Made by a program: the position numbers and the translations under genes. A DNA stretch of 17,515 nucleotides from CAYPTY01 sp964413935 (lineage in GTDB: Bacteria; Bacteroidota; Rhodothermia; Balneolales; Balneolaceae): NCBI GenBank assembly GCA_964413935.1, contig CAYPTY010000030.1:1-17515 (forward strand), in the 5' to 3' direction. Numbering within the stretch: the stretch's first letter is position 1; each line of letters starts with the position of its first letter. The notes under the pieces were generated by a model. The model had not been told where the DNA came from and made no database searches. It saw nothing but the letters and a program-made list of their open reading frames with translations. Below, piece after piece: positions 6,818 to 14,275 of this stretch.

Positions 6818-9352
6818 ATGACAAAAGATACTCAGTCCAAGTTTAAGGGCTGGAAGCTATTCTTATTTATTTACCTGATGCTGATCGGGGCATCATGGCT
6901 GTTTAACCGCTTTGCCACAGATCAGATTCTTCCTGGGGACTATTCCGTTTTCAGCTACTCATCGGATGACGGGGTATATAAGGTGCCTTATCTTTTCTAT
7001 AACAGCCCAGATTCCTCAGAGAATCCTATCATTATTCAGGCTGGATTTGATCAGGATTTCGATGATGCAAAACAACTTGCTCAACATCTTTCAGAAAACA
7101 GGAGTGTTTACCTCTTGCCTTATAACGGGCAAGTTGATGGGTTTCGACCAGTCCCCGAATTCAGTTTACATACTCAAGCCAATCTGATCAAAACTTTTAT
7201 TGAGTCAGAAAACCTCAGTAATGTACATGTAATCGGGCAGGGTTTTGGATTCGCTTCGTCTGTACTTTTAGCTTCAGAAGAGGACTTGGAGATTGGTAGT
7301 TTGATTAGCTTCAATGGGAGAGGGGTTCAGGAACTGGAGTTGCTGGGCGGATATCATCTGAATCACGCGATATACGGGGCACAGCTGGGCGGAGTCTGGG
7401 CTGTACGAAATTTAGTACCGCATTTCGGGCTTCTGAATGATCTGATCATGAAAATGGAGAAAGCAGAAAGTTATTTCGCGCTGGATTTATCGCTTGTCCG
7501 AGAAGAAATTCAGGCTTTAGAACACCCGGTACTTATACTGCTTGATCCTGAATCCGGAATTAAATCCCGCATAGCCGAAGAACATGCCCGGATTATACCC
7601 CAGTCAAAGCTTATCCTTAGGTCTGCCGATGTATCCGAGTATGCCGGTGAGATATTGACCTACCTGGAGGAATTGGATAAGAACCCAGATCAGTTCATAC
7701 GGGCACAGGCAGATTCCTCCCGAAAACAGCAGGCAGCTGAACCCTACATACCCGGAGATGATCTGCTTTTAAGCGGTAACAGCCTGATTGTAGTAATGAT
7801 TCTATTAATTCTCGCAACCTTAGTGAGTGAGGATCTCACCTGCATCGGCGCCGGACTTATGGTTGCACGAGGTATAATCGGACATATTCCCGCCATTGCT
7901 GCATGCCTTATAGGGATTTATGTTGGCGATGTACTGATTTATTTCCTGGGAAGATGGCTGGGCAGATCGGCTATCAGAAGAAGGCCTTTTAAGTGGTTTA
8001 TCGACGAGCAGGACCTTGAACGCTCCTATCAATGGTTTGAACTAAAAGGCCCGGTCATCATCATTGCTTCCCGATTTGTACCCGGTAGCAGATTTCCCAC
8101 CTATTTCACAGCAGGAGCCATTGGTGCCAGTTTCTTCATGTTCCTGATATACTTTGGCATTTCATCTCTGATATGGACTCCAATTCTGGTTGAGCTGGCT
8201 GTACTTGTGGGGAATGAAATGATCAGCTACTTCGAAATATATCAGGAATATGCACTATGGGTTTTGCTGGCCGTACTGTTCATTTTTATGGTGATCTTTA
8301 AGCTGATTATTCCCTCCTTTACCTATCGTGGCCGCAGGTTGATGTACAGCAGGTACAAGCGGATTATCAACTGGGAGTACTGGCCGGTATGGCTGCTCTA
8401 TCTGCCTGTTTTCTTCTATGTCCTTTATCTGGCAGTACGGTACCGTTCACTTACCGCCTTTACTGCAGCCAACCCGGGAATCGAGGATGGAGGTTTTAAA
8501 GGGGAATCAAAGTCAAAGATACTTGCACAGCTGAACAAAACCGATATTGCCTGGTTCAGGCTTATTGAAAGCACATTAAGTGTAGAAGATAAATGTCATG
8601 TTGTCCATACATTTATGGATCAGTATGCCTTAGATTTCCCGGTGGTAATCAAACCGGATGTAGGAGAAAGAGGGAAGGGAGTTCACATTGTGAAAGATGA
8701 ACTGATGATGGAAAAGGCTCTTCGACGAACCCAGGGTGATGTGATTGTACAGGAGTTTATAGAGGGTAAGGAATTCGGTGTATTTTATTATCGCATGCCC
8801 GGTAAAAAGAAAGGGGATATTTATTCAATAACGGAAAAAAGTCTGCAGCAGCTTATTGGGGATGGAAAACATAATCTGGAACATCTGATTTTGAGCGATG
8901 AGCGTGCGGTCTGCCTGGCAGAACAGCACATTGACAAGCATGCTGATCATATTTTTGACCGGCCTGAGGATGGGGAAGTTATTGAACTGGTGGAATTGGG
9001 TACGCATGCCCGCGGAGCACTATTTTATGATGGCAAGCGCTATAAGACGGAAGAACTCCGCAGCAAAATGGATGAGATTGCCGATTCATTTGAGGGTTTC
9101 ATGTTTGGGCGATTTGATATCAAAACAGCTGATGTGGATTCTTTTATGAAAGGGGAAGAGTTCAAAGTACTGGAGCTGAATGGGGTCACATCTGAGGCCA
9201 CACACATCTATAATCCAGGTTATTCACTAAAAAACGCCTGGAAAGTATTATTCAGACAGTGGGAGCTTGCTTTTGAAATTGGGAAAAGAAACATGGACAA
9301 AGGAGTTCGCCCATCTACCTTTCCGCATCTTATGAATCGGGTTTTTTCCTGA
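6818..9352 (+). CDS. Membrane fusion protein: pseudo-alpha/beta-hydrolase, DedA/VTT domain, ATP-grasp ligase-like domain
   Basis: This is an 844-residue three-part protein. Residues 12-29 form a membrane anchor. Residues 50-285 follow an alpha/beta-hydrolase pattern, but the nucleophile elbow reads G-Q-G-F-G (140-144), so the catalytic Ser is absent. Residues about 315-500 match DedA/VTT ('YVGDVLIYFLGRWLG', 368-382; 'SRFVPGSRFPTYFTAGAIGA', 418-437), a family linked to lipid scrambling and undecaprenyl-phosphate recycling. Residues 519-540 are a hydrophobic W-E-Y-W-P segment followed by 'TAANPGIEDGGFKGESK' (549-565). From about 590 the ATP-grasp fold appears: 'FPVVIKPDVGERGKGVHIV' (607-625), 'VIVQEFIEGKEFGVFYYR' (642-659), and metal-binding 'GRFDIKTAD' (764-772) with 'KVLELNGVTSEATHIYNP' (783-800). 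ATP-grasp enzymes join carboxylates to amines or thiols. ATG 6818 is the only start after a stop at 6782. The operon suggests aminolipid modification or transport; the substrate is unknown. Confidence 0.75.
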   Translation: MTKDTQSKFKGWKLFLFIYLMLIGASWLFNRFATDQILPGDYSVFSYSSDDGVYKVPYLFYNSPDSSENPIIIQAGFDQDFDDAKQLAQHLSENRSVYLLPYNGQVDGFRPVPEFSLHTQANLIKTFIESENLSNVHVIGQGFGFASSVLLASEEDLEIGSLISFNGRGVQELELLGGYHLNHAIYGAQLGGVWAVRNLVPHFGLLNDLIMKMEKAESYFALDLSLVREEIQALEHPVLILLDPESGIKSRIAEEHARIIPQSKLILRSADVSEYAGEILTYLEELDKNPDQFIRAQADSSRKQQAAEPYIPGDDLLLSGNSLIVVMILLILATLVSEDLTCIGAGLMVARGIIGHIPAIAACLIGIYVGDVLIYFLGRWLGRSAIRRRPFKWFIDEQDLERSYQWFELKGPVIIIASRFVPGSRFPTYFTAGAIGASFFMFLIYFGISSLIWTPILVELAVLVGNEMISYFEIYQEYALWVLLAVLFIFMVIFKLIIPSFTYRGRRLMYSRYKRIINWEYWPVWLLYLPVFFYVLYLAVRYRSLTAFTAANPGIEDGGFKGESKSKILAQLNKTDIAWFRLIESTLSVEDKCHVVHTFMDQYALDFPVVIKPDVGERGKGVHIVKDELMMEKALRRTQGDVIVQEFIEGKEFGVFYYRMPGKKKGDIYSITEKSLQQLIGDGKHNLEHLILSDERAVCLAEQHIDKHADHIFDRPEDGEVIELVELGTHARGALFYDGKRYKTEELRSKMDEIADSFEGFMFGRFDIKTADVDSFMKGEEFKVLELNGVTSEATHIYNPGYSLKNAWKVLFRQWELAFEIGKRNMDKGVRPSTFPHLMNRVFS

Positions 9353-9354
9353 TT

Positions 9355-9828
9355 TCAGCGCTTCTTTCGAAAGAATTCTCTGAGGAGGTGTTCGCAATCA
9401 TGCTCCAGGATTCCCTGGATCACCTCAAATTCATGATTTAAAGCATCATTGTTGTTCAGGTTGAACAATGTACCACATGCTCCGGCTTTGGGGTCTGATG
9501 CGCCAAATACCACGCGATCTATTTTAGACCAGACCAATGCTCCTGCACACATGGGGCATGGTTCAAGGGTTACATACAATGTGCAATCCCTGAGATATTT
9601 TTCATTAAGAAAACTGCAGGCAGATGTAATAGCGAGTATTTCAGCGTGAGCTGTGGGGTCATTGAGCATCTCAACCTGATTGTAGGCTTTTGCAATCACC
9701 CTGTTCTGGTAGGTGATCACCGCTCCAACAGGGACTTCACCTTGTCTGGAAGCCTCCTCAGCCAGCAGTAATGCCTGAGCCATGAACTTCTGGTGTAATT
9801 GTATAATCGGAAGAGAAAAATCGTCCAA
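9355..9828 (-). CDS. tadA: tRNA(adenine34) deaminase TadA
   Basis: This 157-residue zinc deaminase converts adenosine 34 to inosine in tRNA-Arg(ACG), which is needed to read CGN codons. The zinc/catalytic site is complete: 'DPTAHAEI' gives His61 and Glu63, and 'LEPCPMCAGALVWSKIDRVV' gives Cys91 and Cys94. 'FGASDPKAGACGTLFNL' (108-124) and the C-terminal 'LLREFFRKKR' are typical of TadA rather than a generic cytidine deaminase. The TTG start at 9828 is favoured: an in-frame TAG lies three codons upstream, and 'LHQKFMAQALLLAEEA' aligns with the start region of TadA proteins, so starting at Met16 would trim family sequence. The 3' end lies 2 nt from the stop of the convergent fusion gene. The gene diverges from apt across a spacer of about 50 bp. 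Confidence 0.93.
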   Translation of the reverse strand: MDDFSLPIIQLHQKFMAQALLLAEEASRQGEVPVGAVITYQNRVIAKAYNQVEMLNDPTAHAEILAITSACSFLNEKYLRDCTLYVTLEPCPMCAGALVWSKIDRVVFGASDPKAGACGTLFNLNNNDALNHEFEVIQGILEHDCEHLLREFFRKKR

Positions 9829-9880
9829 GAGGATCTAAAATAATTATTTAATTTCGGGCTAAAATGCATGATTGAAATCT
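9829..9880. promoter_or_regulatory. Short divergent spacer between tadA and apt
   Basis: These 52 AT-rich bases separate the TTG of tadA from the ATG of apt, so promoters for both genes must lie here or extend into the opposing coding sequence. A TAAAAT at 9860-9865 could be a -10 element for apt, but no matching -35 hexamer is seen. There is no clear Shine-Dalgarno for either gene. Confidence 0.25.
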
Positions 9881-10429
9881 ATGGAACAAGTTGAAAAAAG
9901 TATCAGGCAATTTATAGGGGAAACCATCCGCAGTATTCAGGATTTTCCTAAAGAAGGTATTCTTTTTAAGGATATAACAACCCTTTTGGCTGACAAAGAT
10001 GCGCTGGAACTCACCTCATATATGCTTCATAAACCATTTATGGATATCGAGGTGGATTATGTTATAGGTTTGGAATCCAGGGGGTTTCTCTTTGGAACCA
10101 ATTTAGCCCAGGATCTGAATGCGGGTTTTATTCCTGTGCGTAAACCCGGGAAATTACCTTCTGACACCATTTCAGCAACTTATGCACTGGAATACGGTAA
10201 AGACAGCATAGAAATGCATTCGGATGCTTTTCAAAAAGGTAGCAGGATCATTATTCATGACGACCTCATTGCAACAGGGGGCACCGCTGCCGCTGCCGCT
10301 GAACTTGTTGAACAGCTTGGAGGGCTGGTTATAGGCTATTCGTTCATAATTGAACTGACCGACCTAAACGGAATAACCAAGCTTCCAATGCATGAAGAAA
10401 CGATTTATGATGCCCTGATCTCGGTTTAG
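9881..10429 (+). CDS. apt: Adenine phosphoribosyltransferase
   Basis: This 182-residue cytosolic purine-salvage enzyme makes AMP from adenine and PRPP. Diagnostic blocks are 'FPKEGILFKDITTLL' (22-36), 'VIGLESRGFLFG' (61-72), 'RKPGKLP' (87-93) and the PRPP-binding loop 'IIIHDDLIATGGTAAAA' (123-139). The usual start of the last block is V-V-D-D; here it is I-H-D-D, a mild variation with the two acidic residues intact. The length equals the family norm of about 180. ATG 9881 is preferred over the in-frame TTG at 9872 because the N-terminus 'MEQVEKSIRQFI' then matches family length. The gene appears to have its own promoter in the short spacer shared with tadA. Confidence 0.93.
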   Translation: MEQVEKSIRQFIGETIRSIQDFPKEGILFKDITTLLADKDALELTSYMLHKPFMDIEVDYVIGLESRGFLFGTNLAQDLNAGFIPVRKPGKLPSDTISATYALEYGKDSIEMHSDAFQKGSRIIIHDDLIATGGTAAAAAELVEQLGGLVIGYSFIIELTDLNGITKLPMHEETIYDALISV

Positions 10430-10442
10430 CCGGAACCTTTTT
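10423..10442 (+). terminator. Weak candidate intrinsic terminator after apt
   Basis: GGTT (10423-10426) can pair with AACC (10434-10437), plus one T-G wobble, around a 5-nt loop. It is followed directly by TTTTT (10438-10442). The stem is only 4-5 bp and overlaps the apt stop codon, so it may not work. Confidence 0.2.
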
Positions 10443-10458
10443 CTGCTTTGGCTCTATA

Positions 10459-10476
10459 TCTGATTAAGCAATCAGA
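10459..10476. repeat. Perfect 7-bp inverted repeat before the lipoprotein gene
   Basis: TCTGATT (10459-10465) and AATCAGA (10470-10476) are perfect reverse complements around a 4-nt AAGC loop, ending 13 nt before ATG 10490. An A-rich run follows on the + strand, so this is not an intrinsic terminator in either direction. It could be an mRNA 5'-UTR hairpin or an operator, or it could be chance. Confidence 0.35.
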
Positions 10477-10489
10477 AAAAAACAAAGCT

Positions 10490-10951
10490 ATGAAAAGGTT
10501 AATTATTATCTCACTTTTAGGCATCCTTCTGATGCCGGCCTGCCGTAAAGAACTGGTTATACAAGATGTGGACTATTCCCAGCCTGTAGAATCCGTATTA
10601 CAAGCAGATGTGCAAGGGAATATTCATGATATCAGAATGGGCATTTCATTCAACGTCAGTGCATTACATGCCCTTGAAAAGCCTGAAGAATCCATCTCGG
10701 ACACTGAATTCAGACTCATCAGAGATAAAGCCGGTTATTACTATCTGACATCCGCCGGTTACAGCCACGTATATATTTTTAAAAGTGGTAGTGAAAAACT
10801 CATTATGGTAAACAAAGTCGAGATCCCGGAATCCAGGCTGACTGAACCTGCGTTTAATGCCCGGTTTCCTCTGATTCAGCTTGTTGACCTGACTTCTGAA
10901 AAAGTATATCACATTAACCATAAGGGCCTCGCGGAAGGAGAGACATCATGA
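10490..10951 (+). CDS. Small uncharacterised lipoprotein
   Basis: I do not recognise the family of this 153-residue protein. It has a lipoprotein signal peptide: basic start M-K-R, a hydrophobic stretch (4-14) and a lipobox-like L-M-P-A-C with Cys18 as the lipid attachment site. After it comes a predicted soluble, mixed alpha/beta domain containing 'GYYYLTSAGYSHVYIF' (82-97). The ATG at 10490 is preferred over an in-frame TTG at 10448, which would put 14 polar residues before the signal peptide. The stop overlaps the next gene's ATG by 4 nt (ATGA), and a strong AAGGAG for that gene (10935-10940) lies inside this coding sequence, so the two are co-translated. It is probably anchored in the inner or outer membrane facing the periplasm. 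No function is proposed. Confidence 0.65.
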   Translation: MKRLIIISLLGILLMPACRKELVIQDVDYSQPVESVLQADVQGNIHDIRMGISFNVSALHALEKPEESISDTEFRLIRDKAGYYYLTSAGYSHVYIFKSGSEKLIMVNKVEIPESRLTEPAFNARFPLIQLVDLTSEKVYHINHKGLAEGETS

Positions 10952-12165
10952 AATACAGAAATACCATCTTCACACTTTTTATCATGATACTGGGAACCGG
11001 CATTTTGAATGCACAACAATCGGATCATGAAATACTGCAGAGCTATAAGCAGGACTTTGATAAAATAAAGTTTGAAATCCGTAATGCATTGACTGTCAGT
11101 AAATTGGATAGTCTGAATAAAAAAGCTGCGAAGCTTGAATTGGACTACACTGAGTATGCCAACATCATCGAATTTTACCGATATCCTGGCAGCCTGCAAT
11201 CAGATTTAGATGAACTAAATACACTTATGATGTCAGCTGAACACCGGTTGCTGCTGATTGAAAACCAGACGGAGCAAATCAACAGTTTGAGTAATCAGCT
11301 GATCGCATATGCAGATGAATTACGCATACTCAGAGCCCGCAGTGCGGAATTGAGTGAAGCACTCACAGCTTCTGAAGCAAGTGAAATTAAGTTATCTGAA
11401 CGGGTTCAGAACTATCGCAGACAGATTGAATTGAGGGATCGTATCCTGTTTTCAATAGTGGATACCCTGATGAGAGAATATGAAGAGGTGCTGAATTATG
11501 GCATGCTGGACTCGGATGAAAGCGCATCCGGAAAACTCATTCATCAGAATAATGTACTTGTTGCCATCAGCAACATAATGGCTCATAGGGCTACAGAAGA
11601 ATGGCCGGAATATAGTTTAACCGCATCCGACTATTTCAGAATGTATTTATTAGCGGATGAAGTGGATCAATTTATGCATCAGCATGGCAAAAATATTGCT
11701 GCTTTGTATAACGATGGAAGTACTGAATACCTGGATAAAACGCGGGAGAATACTCAACAGTGGAAAAAGCGCATTGAAGCTAACTTATGGGAATCAGTTG
11801 CTTCATTCATGAAGGCTAAAGAGATATCTGTTTCTGATTTCAGTGATAAGACCAGTTTCATACAAGCTTTTACTCAATATTTTGAACATAAACGTGGTCA
11901 GATGTCTACCAATCCTTTTTCGACTGAAGGATATGATGAGTACCAGATGGTAGATAAATTCTGGTCATCCTATGTGATGAATGAGTGGGGTGGTGACGCC
12001 ATCGAGGCCGGTTTGCTGACTTTTGCAGATTACAGTGAAGTCAATGAATCAATGGAAATCTGGGAGCAGGAAAGCAGGCCCTGGTCCATGAACCTGTTTC
12101 TGATTCTGGGTTTTGGGGCTACGCTTATTCTGGCTCTGGCCTTCACCGTTTATAAACTTTATTAG
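10948..12165 (+). CDS. Uncharacterised secreted coiled-coil protein with C-terminal membrane anchor
   Basis: This 405-residue protein is not recognised. A signal peptide covers about 1-23 ('GILNAQ', cleavage before or after Gln23). A long heptad-like helical stretch runs about 85-180, rich in Leu, Glu, Gln and Arg. Residues 195-375 form a helical, aromatic-rich domain containing 'EYQMVDKFWSSYVMNEWGGD' (331-350). A single hydrophobic helix (about 382-402) with a short tail (V-Y-K-L-Y) anchors the C-terminus. The layout suggests a type I membrane protein with a large periplasmic coiled-coil part. AAGGAG at 10935-10940, 7 nt before ATG 10948, is one of the best ribosome-binding sites in the window. 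It forms a coupled pair with the upstream lipoprotein, a likely partner. Its stop lies 3 nt from the convergent VWA gene. Confidence 0.65.
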   Translation: MKYRNTIFTLFIMILGTGILNAQQSDHEILQSYKQDFDKIKFEIRNALTVSKLDSLNKKAAKLELDYTEYANIIEFYRYPGSLQSDLDELNTLMMSAEHRLLLIENQTEQINSLSNQLIAYADELRILRARSAELSEALTASEASEIKLSERVQNYRRQIELRDRILFSIVDTLMREYEEVLNYGMLDSDESASGKLIHQNNVLVAISNIMAHRATEEWPEYSLTASDYFRMYLLADEVDQFMHQHGKNIAALYNDGSTEYLDKTRENTQQWKKRIEANLWESVASFMKAKEISVSDFSDKTSFIQAFTQYFEHKRGQMSTNPFSTEGYDEYQMVDKFWSSYVMNEWGGDAIEAGLLTFADYSEVNESMEIWEQESRPWSMNLFLILGFGATLILALAFTVYKLY

Positions 12166-12168
12166 TGG

Positions 12169-14274
12169 TCAGGGTAATGAATAGAATTTACGCGTCAGCC
12201 ACTCTGCAGCCAGTAGAGCTATAACAAAGATAAACCAGAGGGGATGCTGCACCCAAAAAGCATATACTTCCCTCTGGCTTTGCTCAGTTCGGAAAAGACC
12301 GGCCTCATTCATATCCCTGAGTACATTGGCAGCTTCATCGAAGGAGTAAAATTTACCACCAGTTAGATTGGCTGTTTGCCTGAGCAGACTTTCATTCTGA
12401 ATGGTATTTATCAATTCTGTATTGGAAGGCGAAATCAGAAATTCACCATCACGGCTCTCAATCACACGGTTACCCTTGCGTGCCGTTGCGGTAAAGGCAT
12501 ACAAACCTTCTTCACCGGAAGGAATCTCAAGGCTATAAACTCCGTTTCCTTCGTTTTCCATACTGTATGAGCGACGCCTACCATTGGAACCTTCAATTTC
12601 AACATCAATGCGTCCTTCATTCTCCACCTCACCACTTTCATTGTTCAGGAAGGCTTTGATCTCAACACTTTGACCTGCATTAAATGATAAATTCTGAGTT
12701 TCAATTTTCAGCCTTCGGTTATCCGGTTTGTCTGAGGTCCAGCTCACCATGTTATTAACCAGTGACTTAAACCATGCTCTTTCAGCGTTTCTGCTACTCT
12801 GAGCCATTCTGAACCAACCGAAGGAATTAACATGCACCTGACGCAATCCAGTGCTTTCGCGAATTGTAATCGCCGGCTGACCGGTATCCAGGTTTTGATA
12901 ACGAAGGTTAAAAAGAGTTTTTGTGCCCGGTACTGTTTCCAGGCCACGATATTGACTCAAAACCGGAGTTAGTTCATCGTAATCTACATTTGGAAGCTCC
13001 ATAATTGGGTGTTCATCTGACTCCACAGCAGGATAAAGTCCAACCTCCGAAGATCCGCCAAATCCCTGAATTAAGGTGAAATTTCTGTATACCTGGCTTC
13101 CCTGAAGCTCATTACTCAAGGGTTTCTGAAAGAGGATGAAGGGTAAAGCGGATATATACTCTTCCATAATTCTGCGGTTAACTGGATCTTCCGGGAGACC
13201 ATGAATTATGATCAATTCCAGCGAATCGGGTGAGGGCAGCTGATTGTCTTCCACATAGCGATTGCCGGAAATCCAGGTCCGGGTATGCAGATTAATATTC
13301 TGATCAGATCTGAGCAGGTTTCGAATGGCACCCACATCGGGATGAACTTCATAAGCCAGGTCTAGAATTCTAAGTTTGTTGTTCTGTACATCCACATTAA
13401 CCAGTTTCCGGTTGTTCTCGCCGGTCCACTCTCCATCCAGTTCCCGCAAGCGGAGTTCAAGCGTATTCAGGCCTTCTTTTTCCGGTGTGATTTCGAAAAG
13501 TATATTCCGTACTGCCTCAGATTGAGCGAATTCAATGTTTCTTTCTTGGATCAAGGTATTTCCAAGGTATAATCCCAGTGTTGTTTGCTCACCAATGAAG
13601 CCATTATTCCGGATGCTCACTTCAACCGGCTGTCGGGTGTCCAGAAAACCAACTGCGGGTGTTTCAAGGGAGGTGATAATCAAATCGCTGACCCGACTGC
13701 TGTCACCGGCTGCAATCGTGTAAACAGGTATGCGGATATCAGAAACGGTGAAAAGGGGATCTCTTCCAATGGTATAAATGCCATCGGATATTAAAATAGC
13801 AGAGGTTGCGTCGAATTCTGAATCCTGAATCAGCTGAAAGGCGTCATAGAGGTTTGTTTCCGATTCCGTGTAACTCAGCGAATCCAGGTTGCCTTTTATT
13901 ACATCAAGACCAATCAGGTAGGTTTCGAACTGAGCCTGCTCTGAGGCTTTGATGTTAATCTGATCCAGTATTTCAATTACGCTCTCTGCTCCCCGGTAGT
14001 CACCTTTTCGGATATCCATACTGTTGCTGTTATCGATCAGTAAAAGAACGCGTGATTTTTCCCTTATTTGTTCAAAACCTCTGAAATAGGGATTCAGAAG
14101 CATAAAAATAAGGATCAGGAAAGCCAGACTGCGTAAGGCGATGAGGCCGGTTTTGACGGTCGTTGAAAGGTTCTCTTTCTTCCTGTAGCTCAGGATGGTC
14201 AGTGAAATGAGAAGAGCGGCAAGAATAACCGCCATCCAGGCAGGAAGTACGCTTTGGAAGCCCTGAAATTCCAA
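12169..14274 (-). CDS. Membrane-anchored VWA-domain protein, MoxR partner
   Basis: This is a 701-residue protein. Two N-terminal membrane helices (about 12-29 and 43-61) precede a von Willebrand A domain with a complete MIDAS: 'LLLIDNSNSMD' (Asp81, Ser83, Ser85), Thr140 in 'ESETNLYD' and Asp164 in 'LISDG'. A beta-sandwich-like region (about 190-295) follows, then an alpha/beta region (about 298-500) that resembles the amidotransferase-like fold found in related Bacteroidota VWA proteins. Next come a second beta-domain (about 515-625) and a C-terminal membrane helix (about 677-694). VWA proteins next to MoxR ATPases usually act together as metal-dependent, chaperone-like assemblies; the substrate is unknown. 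TTG 14274 is the only upstream start before an in-frame TAA (14287-14289), 1 nt after the moxR stop, indicating coupling. Met14 would fall inside the first helix. Confidence 0.8.
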   Translation of the reverse strand: MEFQGFQSVLPAWMAVILAALLISLTILSYRKKENLSTTVKTGLIALRSLAFLILIFMLLNPYFRGFEQIREKSRVLLLIDNSNSMDIRKGDYRGAESVIEILDQINIKASEQAQFETYLIGLDVIKGNLDSLSYTESETNLYDAFQLIQDSEFDATSAILISDGIYTIGRDPLFTVSDIRIPVYTIAAGDSSRVSDLIITSLETPAVGFLDTRQPVEVSIRNNGFIGEQTTLGLYLGNTLIQERNIEFAQSEAVRNILFEITPEKEGLNTLELRLRELDGEWTGENNRKLVNVDVQNNKLRILDLAYEVHPDVGAIRNLLRSDQNINLHTRTWISGNRYVEDNQLPSPDSLELIIIHGLPEDPVNRRIMEEYISALPFILFQKPLSNELQGSQVYRNFTLIQGFGGSSEVGLYPAVESDEHPIMELPNVDYDELTPVLSQYRGLETVPGTKTLFNLRYQNLDTGQPAITIRESTGLRQVHVNSFGWFRMAQSSRNAERAWFKSLVNNMVSWTSDKPDNRRLKIETQNLSFNAGQSVEIKAFLNNESGEVENEGRIDVEIEGSNGRRRSYSMENEGNGVYSLEIPSGEEGLYAFTATARKGNRVIESRDGEFLISPSNTELINTIQNESLLRQTANLTGGKFYSFDEAANVLRDMNEAGLFRTEQSQREVYAFWVQHPLWFIFVIALLAAEWLTRKFYSLP

Positions 14275-14275
14275 C

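Noticed and set aside
10448..10489. Extended start of the lipoprotein gene at TTG 10448
   Set aside because: It would put 14 polar residues in front of a normal lipoprotein signal peptide; ATG 10490 fits better.
12148..12157. Palindrome GTTTATAAAC near the end of the coiled-coil gene
   Set aside because: It is inside coding sequence for the terminal membrane-anchor tail, is AT-rich and has no T-run of terminator type.
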